The notes below the pieces were generated by a model, which ran no database searches, was not told the origin of the DNA, and saw only the letters and a list, made by a program, of their open reading frames with translations. A program made the translations under genes and the position numbers. From positions 1 through 64,000 of the forward strand of contig CASDOZ010000011.1 in NCBI GenBank assembly GCA_949282265.1: a stretch of DNA of 64,000 nucleotides, in the 5' to 3' direction. The stretch comes from an uncultured Bacteroidales bacterium (GTDB lineage Bacteria; Bacteroidota; Bacteroidia; Bacteroidales; Paludibacteraceae). The stretch's first letter is position 1; every line of letters starts with the position of its first letter. This document shows, piece after piece, positions 57,941-64,000 of this stretch.

Positions 57941-58972
57941 TTAAATTTCAATCAGTTCCAATCCCGCCAACTGCAGGCGCGTATTTTTGGGTTGCGGTTT
58001 GCGCGGGATGGCGTTTTCTATCAGTTTGCCGTAGGCAGCTATGTGTGCGGGCGACGTACCGCAGCAACCGCCGATTATATTTACTAGTTGTTCGTCGATG
58101 TATTGTTTGACTTGCGCCGCCATTGTTTCTGGTGTTTCGTCGTACAATCCCATTTCATTGGGCAAGCCGGCGTTCGGATATGCGCTGACATAGCAATCCG
58201 CACGTTTGCTGATTTCTTGCAAATATGGTTTCAGTTGTGCCGCGCCAAATGAGCAGTTCAACCCTATGGAAAGCATTCCGGCGTGTGCGACCGATGCCAT
58301 GAACGCATCTATGGTTTGCCCGGACAAGGTTCGGCCTGAAATGTCGGCCACGGTGGCCGATAGCATGATTTCCACCCGTTTTCCGCATTGCTCCATGGCT
58401 TTGTGTGCGGCATAGATGGCCGCTTTGGCATTGAGCGTATCGAAAATGGTTTCTATCAGCAGTGCATCTACACCGCCTTCGATAAGTGCCGTCATTTGTT
58501 CAACGTAGGCATCTGTCAAATCGTCGAACGTGAGGGCCCGGAAAGCCGGATTGTTCACGTCAGGCGACATGGAACAAGTTTTGGGCGTCGGACCGACGGA
58601 ACCGGCAACGAAACGCGGCTTTTCCGGATTGCGTGCAGTGAATTCGTCGGCGGCTGCCCGTGCCAGCCTGGTCGCGGCTAGGTTTATTTCCCGCACGTGG
58701 TCGGCCATGCCGTATTCTTCCATCGAGATGCGTTGTGCATTGAACGTGCAGGTTTCGATAATATCTGCGCCGGCTTCCAGATATGCATGATGGATTTCCG
58801 AAATGATTTGCGGCTGTGTCAGGCACAATAAATCGTTGTTGCCGCGTTGCAATATCGTGCAGTTGGCAAAACGCTTTCCCCGATAATCTTCTTCACGCAA
58901 ATTGTAACGCTGGATTTGCGTTCCCATGGCGCCATCGAGAATCAAAATTCTATGTTGTAGGGCATTTTTCAT
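57941..58972 (-). CDS. Stand-alone homocysteine S-methyltransferase domain (MetH N-terminal part)
   Basis: 343 residues from the ATG at 58972; the promoter box at 58984 excludes the longer frame. The domain is the zinc/homocysteine-binding barrel of cobalamin-dependent methionine synthase: ILDGAMGTQIQ at the start, GLNCSFGA and IGGCCGTSP with the three zinc cysteines. It ends with LQLAGLELIEI, the linker that in MetH leads into the folate-binding domain, and stops there. Folate, cobalamin and reactivation domains are absent from the window. It could work with a separate partner protein or use another methyl donor. Confidence 0.88.
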   Translation of the reverse strand: MKNALQHRILILDGAMGTQIQRYNLREEDYRGKRFANCTILQRGNNDLLCLTQPQIISEIHHAYLEAGADIIETCTFNAQRISMEEYGMADHVREINLAATRLARAAADEFTARNPEKPRFVAGSVGPTPKTCSMSPDVNNPAFRALTFDDLTDAYVEQMTALIEGGVDALLIETIFDTLNAKAAIYAAHKAMEQCGKRVEIMLSATVADISGRTLSGQTIDAFMASVAHAGMLSIGLNCSFGAAQLKPYLQEISKRADCYVSAYPNAGLPNEMGLYDETPETMAAQVKQYIDEQLVNIIGGCCGTSPAHIAAYGKLIENAIPRKPQPKNTRLQLAGLELIEI

Positions 58973-58983
58973 AAAATAGTTGG

Positions 58984-59014
58984 CAAAGATACTGATTTTT
59001 TTCAGGTTTGGCAA
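58984..59014 (-). promoter_or_regulatory. Promoter of the metH-like/surE/lpxB/GT3 operon
   Basis: Minus-strand TTG (59012-59014), 20 bases, then TATCTTTG (58984-58991), an exact -7 match 11 bases before the ATG at 58972. It shares the palindrome CAATTG (59012-59017) with the divergent promoter. Confidence 0.6.
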
Positions 59015-59044
59015 TTGATTTTCCACAGAAAAAGTGTATCTTTG
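59015..59044 (+). promoter_or_regulatory. Promoter of the small lipoprotein gene
   Basis: TTG (59015-59017), 19 bases, then TATCTTTG (59037-59044), an exact -7 match 38 bases before the ATG at 59083. Confidence 0.6.
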
Positions 59045-59082
59045 TCCTTTGTGTTTTCAAATAAATAAAAATCCAGAAAATT

Positions 59083-59466
59083 ATGAAACGTTTTGTGTAT
59101 GTTTTGTTGGCTTGCGTATTGGTCGCATGCACTTTTACTTCCTGTGATTTGGGCCTTGGAGGCGAAATTATTGAAGATGAAAGTTTGATTATCGGGAAAT
59201 GGCGTTCCGACACCGAATATTGGCGTTATGATTCTAATGGTTATGGTGCGACATGGGACACGGCGGATGATGTCACGGAAGAAGAAGCGCAAAGGTTCAG
59301 GTGGGAATTGTCTTTTACGGATTCATCGCTGACGCATATCCACATTATTGAGATAACAGGTGGTGAATCAGTCCCGAAAGTTTATACGTTGACAACTTTG
59401 ACGGAAACGCAGCTGGCCTACAAAGATGATTTTGGTAATTCTTACAGTTTTACCAAAGTAAATTAA
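59083..59466 (+). CDS. Small lipoprotein, lipocalin-like
   Basis: 127 residues with a lipoprotein signal (lipid Cys at 21 in FTSC). The mature part starts acidic and then has an IIGKWRSDTEYW motif and beta strands ending KDDFGNSYSFTKVN, the layout of small lipocalin-like lipoproteins common in Bacteroidota. The ligand is unknown. It is a single gene with its own promoter and a terminator 12 bases after the stop. Confidence 0.8.
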   Translation: MKRFVYVLLACVLVACTFTSCDLGLGGEIIEDESLIIGKWRSDTEYWRYDSNGYGATWDTADDVTEEEAQRFRWELSFTDSSLTHIHIIEITGGESVPKVYTLTTLTETQLAYKDDFGNSYSFTKVN

Positions 59467-59477
59467 GAAAACCAGAT

Positions 59478-59518
59478 TGCCGGACTTGGGGTGTTTATGC
59501 TCTTGTCCGGCATTTTTT
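59478..59518 (+). terminator. Intrinsic terminator directly before the AsmA-like gene
   Basis: TGCCGGAC / GTCCGGCA, an 8-bp stem with a 19-base loop, followed by six T. The next base starts the ATG at 59519. Confidence 0.85.
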
Positions 59519-62500
59519 ATGGAGAAAAATATGAAAAAGGTTTGGAAAATTATCGGATGGACGCTGTTGTCGCTGTTTGTGGTAGTCTTGTTGGCTGCCA
59601 GCATTGCCGTGTGGATTGTTTTCTCGCCGCAAAAGCTGACACCAATTGTGCGTAACTATGCTGCCGGATATGTTACGTGCCCGTATGAAATAGGCAACGT
59701 GGAACTGACGTTTTTCAGCACGTTCCCGAATTTCGGGTTGCGCATAGACCGTGTTTTGTTGCAAAATCCGCTTTCAGCCGCGCCGTCGGACACGGTGGCT
59801 TATGTCGATAAACTGGTTGCGGAAATCAACTTGCGCGAACTGTGGAAAAACAATAGCATTGTTCTGAATGGCTTGCAGTTGGATGGCTTGCGTGCCAATG
59901 TTTTTGTGGCTGCCGATGGTACGGCTAACTATGATATTTTTGTAACCGACACGGTGGCGAGTGAGCCGGATACGGCAGCTTTCAGTTTGCCGTTCGAGGT
60001 CATCGAGTTGCAGGAAATAGCTTTGCGCGACATTCAGGCCACTTATACCGATTTGTCGTCGCAGATGTCGGTTGCAGTGTCGGGCGTGGAGGCCGATATG
60101 GAACTGGACTTGCGCGACAATGTAGCCAAATCCTTATTGGCATTGTCCGTTCCTGACCTGTCGTTCCGCATGGACAGCACGGATTACCTGCAACATGCGT
60201 CGCTGGTCCTGAATGTGCCGTTTGAGGCTGATTTGGGCGATATGCGGTTGCTTTTGCAGAAAGCGTCAGTCATGCTGAATGATTATGTGCTTGTTTTGGA
60301 TGGCAGCGCGGCAATGTCGGAAAATGGCGACATATTGTTGGATATGGCATACAGCTGCAAGGATTGGCCGGTCGAACCGTTATTGGCCATGGTGCCGGCT
60401 GGTTTGGAAATCTTGCCGGAAGGACTGGATGCCGCGGGGATGTTGAACCTTTCCGGGCAGGTTTCCGGCACGTTCAACGATTCGCTCATGCCGTTGGTAA
60501 CCGCCGATGTGCTGTTGGATGAAGGGCGTTTTTCCATGCCGGAAATCCCGTACCGTTTGAGCGATTTGCAATTGGATTTGCAGGCGCATGTGGATTTGAA
60601 CCGTGCCGATTCGGCATGGGTTCGCTTGAATGCGGTGGCTGCCAAAACAGGGCGTTCGTCGGTGGAATTGTCTGGCAGGGTAGATAAATTGCTGTCTGAC
60701 AATATGTTGTTTGATTTGCAATGCAAAGCCCGTCTGAATTTGCCTGAATTGCAGCCGCTTCTGCCGGAGGACATGGATTTGTCCATGCAGGGTATGCTTG
60801 ATGGTTGGCTGACGGCTGCTTTTTCCATGAAACAGTTGGAAAAAATGGATGTCGGGCACATGCGTATCAACGGCAAGTTTACGACAAACAGTTTGGCTGT
60901 CGTGTACGATAGCTTGCAAGTCAACACAGGAAAGACCGGGCTGGAACTGACTATTCCGAACAGGAAACCGGCCAATAAATATGTCGGTTTTGCCGATGTG
61001 CAATTGGCTTGCAACGGATTGGACATGAAGCAGGGAGCGGCTATGGCTGCTGTCTTGCAGAAATCGCAAATAAACGTGCAGTTGTCTGATGTTTTGTCTG
61101 ATAGACGTTATCTGTCAGCCGTTTGTGATTTCGGTTTGGATGGCCTGGCTGCCAATATGGATGATATTTCAGCGGAATTGCAAGCTCCGAAAGGCCATGC
61201 TTTTGTCCGGATGGACATGCAGGATTCCACGGCTTTGCCCGTAGTTTCGGCTAATTTGGCAATGACGGAACTGAAAGGAAAAATGGACACGGTTTCTGCG
61301 CGTATAGAAAATCCGTCACTCAACGTCAACATGACGGGAACCCGTCAGGACAAGTCGCAGCCGCGTTTGCGTGTCGATTATGGCTGTACGGCCTTGCAAG
61401 CAAGGATGGGGAATTTTGTGCAGGCGGAAACAAACAACTTGGGATTGGTTGCGAACGCTTATTATAACGCCGCTGGCGAAAATCTTCTGCTTCAATGGAA
61501 TCCGCGGCTGAATGTGGATTTGCAGGCAGGCAAAATCAACATGGCAGGTTTCCCCGAAACAATAATTATCCCGGATATAAAGTTTAATTTCAACAACCGT
61601 CGTTTTGCGATTGACGACAGCCGTATTGTCCTTGGAAACTCTGACTTCCAGTTGAAAGGCGAGATTCACAATATTGCTGACTGGCTGGCCGACAAAGGCC
61701 TGCTGACCGGCGAACTTGATTTTGTGTCGAACATGACCGATGTGAACCAGTTGATGGAATGGACGAGCGGTTTGGGTTCGGAAACGGATTCACTCGAGGT
61801 GGAAACAGCACAAGCGGTGGACGCAGTTCCTGCGGATGACGCAGCCTCGGAACCGAACCCGTATATGGTGCCGAAAGGCGTGGATTTGGTCTTGCATACG
61901 AACATAAAGGAAGCGCTTGTCGGCAAACAGGTTGTGCGGAATCTGGGCGGAAACCTGTATGTGGAGGATGGCACGCTGATTCTGGAAGAAATGGGATTTG
62001 TGTGCAATGCCGCCCGCCTGCAACTTACGGCCATGTACAAGACGCCGCGCAAGAACCATTTGTACCTCGGTTTGGATTACCACATGATGGATATCCATAT
62101 TGAGGAATTGATAGACATGATTCCGGAAGTGGATTCCATTTTGCCCATGTTGCGTTCGTTCAAGGGGCTGGCGGAGTTCCATATTGCCGCGGAAACCTAT
62201 CTGGATGGGAATTACAACCTGAAAAAATCTACTTTGCGCGGTGCTTCGTCCATTCGCGGCTATGATTTGGTGCTGATGGATGGCGAGACATTCTCCGAGA
62301 TAGCCAAACTTTTGATGTTCAAGAAAAAGACGGAGAACAAGGTGGATAGCATTTCTGCTGATTTGACTGTTTTTCGTAACGAGGTGGACATTTATCCGTT
62401 CCTGGTTACAATGGACAAATACCAGGCAGCCGTGGGCGGCCGCCACAATCTGGACATGACGTTCGATTACCATATTTCGCTGTTGCGGCCGTTGCGCATT

Positions 62501-62665
62501 GGCGTAGATGTTAAGGGTAATTTCGATGACATGCGCATCCGTCCGGCCAAATGCAAGTATGCCGAGGACTTCAAACCGGCTGAGCGCAAGGAGGTGGAAA
62601 CCCAGCGGATGCAGTTGCGGCAGTTGATTTACAACTCGCTGATACGCAATGTAAAAACGGAATAA
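59519..62665 (+). CDS. AsmA-like membrane-anchored protein
   Basis: 1048 residues from the ATG at 59519; a second Met four codons later is also possible. One N-terminal membrane helix (about 10-33) anchors a very long beta-rich periplasmic part. The opening FSPQKLTPIVRNYAAGYVTCPYEIGNVELTFFSTFPNFGLRID and the C-terminal region (about 880-1020, FHIAAETYLDGNYNLKKSTLRG and LRPLRIGVDVKGNFDDMRI) are typical of the AsmA/YhdP group, thought to move phospholipid toward the outer membrane. The start touches the end of a terminator, so it needs read-through or a promoter I could not identify. Confidence 0.9.
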   Translation: MEKNMKKVWKIIGWTLLSLFVVVLLAASIAVWIVFSPQKLTPIVRNYAAGYVTCPYEIGNVELTFFSTFPNFGLRIDRVLLQNPLSAAPSDTVAYVDKLVAEINLRELWKNNSIVLNGLQLDGLRANVFVAADGTANYDIFVTDTVASEPDTAAFSLPFEVIELQEIALRDIQATYTDLSSQMSVAVSGVEADMELDLRDNVAKSLLALSVPDLSFRMDSTDYLQHASLVLNVPFEADLGDMRLLLQKASVMLNDYVLVLDGSAAMSENGDILLDMAYSCKDWPVEPLLAMVPAGLEILPEGLDAAGMLNLSGQVSGTFNDSLMPLVTADVLLDEGRFSMPEIPYRLSDLQLDLQAHVDLNRADSAWVRLNAVAAKTGRSSVELSGRVDKLLSDNMLFDLQCKARLNLPELQPLLPEDMDLSMQGMLDGWLTAAFSMKQLEKMDVGHMRINGKFTTNSLAVVYDSLQVNTGKTGLELTIPNRKPANKYVGFADVQLACNGLDMKQGAAMAAVLQKSQINVQLSDVLSDRRYLSAVCDFGLDGLAANMDDISAELQAPKGHAFVRMDMQDSTALPVVSANLAMTELKGKMDTVSARIENPSLNVNMTGTRQDKSQPRLRVDYGCTALQARMGNFVQAETNNLGLVANAYYNAAGENLLLQWNPRLNVDLQAGKINMAGFPETIIIPDIKFNFNNRRFAIDDSRIVLGNSDFQLKGEIHNIADWLADKGLLTGELDFVSNMTDVNQLMEWTSGLGSETDSLEVETAQAVDAVPADDAASEPNPYMVPKGVDLVLHTNIKEALVGKQVVRNLGGNLYVEDGTLILEEMGFVCNAARLQLTAMYKTPRKNHLYLGLDYHMMDIHIEELIDMIPEVDSILPMLRSFKGLAEFHIAAETYLDGNYNLKKSTLRGASSIRGYDLVLMDGETFSEIAKLLMFKKKTENKVDSISADLTVFRNEVDIYPFLVTMDKYQAAVGGRHNLDMTFDYHISLLRPLRIGVDVKGNFDDMRIRPAKCKYAEDFKPAERKEVETQRMQLRQLIYNSLIRNVKTE

Positions 62666-62687
62666 TGGTAGCTTGATGCCATATGGA

Positions 62688-62721
62688 AAACTGTCCGATA
62701 TGTTTGTCGGACAGTTTTTTT
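62688..62721 (+). terminator. Intrinsic terminator of the AsmA-like gene
   Basis: AAACTGTCCGA / TCGGACAGTTT, an 11-bp stem with an 8-base loop, running into a T tract. It starts 22 bases after the stop codon. Confidence 0.85.
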
Positions 62722-62857
62722 GTCCCAGTACTTTCAGTACATCTTGTATTTCGCAAAATCCGGGATTCGGGTAGAAATATCCGTAAATCGGATACATGCG
62801 AAGCAGCTTTTTGCTGTAATTTTGCAGCAGAAGAATAATTTGGTATTCCAAAAGCCT

Positions 62858-63433
62858 ATGAAAACAAAACAAGTTTTATTTACGCTTATTACATTGATGG
62901 TTATGGATTTGCAGGTAATGGCACAAAGTGCCGGAACAACAAAAAATGGAGATGGTCGTATATTGGTGGCCTATTTTTCAGCAACGGGAACGACTGCCGC
63001 AGTAGCAGAAAAAATAGCGGGAATGACACATGGCGATCTTTACGCCATTCAGCCGGAAAAACCTTATTCGGCTGCTGACTTGGATTGGCGCAACAAAAAG
63101 TCGCGCAGCTCGGTGGAAATGGAAAATCCGGATGCACGGCCGGCTATCCAAGGCAGAAAGGAAAACATTGCTGCTTACGATGTGGTTTTCATTGGCTATC
63201 CCATTTGGTGGGATCTTGCTCCGCATGTAGTGAACACATTTTTTGAAGTTCATGACTTGACCGGCAAAACAGTTGTCCCGTTCGCCACATCGGGCGGCAG
63301 CACCATTACCAACAGCGTTGCGATACTGAAAAAAACTTATCCGAATTTGGATTGGAAAGACGGCAAGTTGTTCAATAATTCCAGCGAAACGCTCATCCGC
63401 GCTTGGCTGGACAAACTGGGATTCAAGATCTGA
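62858..63433 (+). CDS. Exported flavodoxin
   Basis: 191 residues from the ATG at 62858, which gives a signal peptide (KTKQVLFTLITLMVMDLQVMAQ). The open frame before it overlaps the terminator at 62688 and is discarded. The flavodoxin fold is shown by the FMN phosphate loop YFSATGTTAAVAEKIA and by FIGYPIWWDLAPHVV and PFATSGGST. It is an electron carrier or reductase acting outside the cytoplasm, partner unknown. A possible -7 box TAATTTTG is at 62817. Its stop is one base from the stop of the convergent gene. Confidence 0.9.
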   Translation: MKTKQVLFTLITLMVMDLQVMAQSAGTTKNGDGRILVAYFSATGTTAAVAEKIAGMTHGDLYAIQPEKPYSAADLDWRNKKSRSSVEMENPDARPAIQGRKENIAAYDVVFIGYPIWWDLAPHVVNTFFEVHDLTGKTVVPFATSGGSTITNSVAILKKTYPNLDWKDGKLFNNSSETLIRAWLDKLGFKI

Positions 63434-63434
63434 T

Positions 63435-64000
63435 TTACGCTTTTGCCGGTTGCAGCAACAGCCTGAACGATTTGGGCATTGCGCTTTCAAAACGCAGTTT
63501 CTGCTGGGTTACTGGATGTATGAATTCCAGCAGGTAGGCGTGCAACGCGATGCGCCTTATGGGAGTCGTGCCGCTGCCGTATTTCTTGTCTCCGGCCACA
63601 GGGTTTCCCATGTCGGCCAGGTGGACGCGGATTTGGTTCTTGCGTCCGGTTTCGAGTTGCAGCCGGAGCAACGAATAACGTTCGTTGCTTTCCAATAACT
63701 TGTAGTGCGTTATGCTCAATTGTCCTCCGTTGTCCGTCGGTGACGAATAAACCTTTTTCGATTTCTGGTTTTCCGTCAGCCATGTGCGGATAGTTCCTTG
63801 CGGTTCGGCGGGTTTCCCTTCCACTACAGCAACGTATGCGCGTTGTGTAACAATGTTTTTCCAGCACGTTTGCATGTATTCCTGCGTTTCCTTGCTTTTG
63901 GCAAAGACGAGCAGGCCGGATGTCTCGCGGTCAAGGCGATGCACGGTATAGATGCCGTTCCGCGGGTTTGACTGTTTGACGTAGTGCCTCAAAATGGAGA
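63435..64000 (-). CDS. RluA-family pseudouridine synthase (partial, start beyond window)
   Basis: At least 188 residues; the frame is open to the right edge, so the true start lies outside. The catalytic motif HRLDRETSGLLVFAK holds the Asp that attacks uridine, and ETGRKNQIRVHLADMGNPVAGDKKYG and RIALHAYLLEFIHP follow as in RluA/RluD enzymes. It modifies rRNA or tRNA; the target cannot be told from this fragment. Confidence 0.92.
   Translation of the reverse strand, partial: SILRHYVKQSNPRNGIYTVHRLDRETSGLLVFAKSKETQEYMQTCWKNIVTQRAYVAVVEGKPAEPQGTIRTWLTENQKSKKVYSSPTDNGGQLSITHYKLLESNERYSLLRLQLETGRKNQIRVHLADMGNPVAGDKKYGSGTTPIRRIALHAYLLEFIHPVTQQKLRFESAMPKSFRLLLQPAKA

Noticed and set aside
61790..62872. 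A 360-residue minus-strand frame opposite the AsmA-like gene
   Set aside because: It overlaps a 1048-residue gene with a clear membrane anchor and family features, and has no motif of its own.

Overview
The window reads as chromosomal DNA of a Bacteroidales bacterium (phylum Bacteroidota). Evidence for this: paired SusC/SusD outer-membrane genes beside a hybrid two-component sensor; promoters with the Bacteroidota -7 box TAnnTTTG and a TTTG/TTG box 19-22 bases upstream; a V-type ATPase operon carrying a DUF2764 gene; a GT3 (eukaryote-type) glycogen synthase; a 58-residue Bacteroidota histone-H1-like protein; and several C-terminal tails of the type IX secretion (T9SS) kind. Genus cannot be told from the sequence alone. 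The genes of 27-54 kb look clearly more AT-rich than the flanks.

Left end (1-1767): no gene. It holds about fifteen copies of a 41-42 base tandem unit, each with a perfect or near-perfect hairpin, then a run of 12 G, then about 1 kb of GC-rich DNA dotted with short dispersed hairpins. 1.8-6.7 kb (minus): a TetR regulator, a two-domain BadF/BcrA-type activase ATPase and its partner iron-sulfur (DUF2229) protein. 6.8-9.4 kb (minus): a secreted glycosidase-like (GHL10) gene followed by recF. 9.6-17.2 kb (minus): V-ATPase operon E-DUF2764-A-B-D-I-K. 17.4-24.7 kb (minus): an aminotransferase with a prolyl-tRNA editing protein, a histone-like gene, thrS, trxA and glnS. 25.2-26.5 kb (plus): two unrecognised exported proteins.

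Polysaccharide utilisation locus (26.9-54.0 kb). Minus arm: susC-susD-GH26-like lipoprotein-FAD oxidoreductase-GH3-SGNH-like protein-GH3. Plus arm: the sensor/regulator, a GH16 lipoprotein, a second FAD oxidoreductase, and a five-gene operon (small domain protein, T9SS-tail protein, second GH16, two beta-helix proteins). Two GH16 enzymes of the ExDxxE (laminarinase) type and two GH3 beta-glucosidases point to a beta-1,3 or mixed-linkage beta-glucan: surface cleavage by GH16, import by SusC/D, and release of glucose by GH3. I infer that the regulator acts at a 25-base direct-repeat box (ACAT-N17-ACAT, 18 of 25 positions invariant) found before susC, before the first GH16 gene and before the five-gene operon. 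The GH26-like protein next to susD lacks both catalytic glutamates and may serve as a surface glycan-binding protein.

Right end (54.1-64.0 kb): a minus-strand operon with a stand-alone homocysteine-methyltransferase domain (MetH N-terminal part only), surE, a small membrane protein, lpxB and the GT3 glycogen synthase. Divergent from it are a small lipoprotein, an AsmA-like protein and an exported flavodoxin. An RluA-type pseudouridine synthase runs off the right edge. No rRNA, tRNA, CRISPR array, phage or transposase gene was seen.
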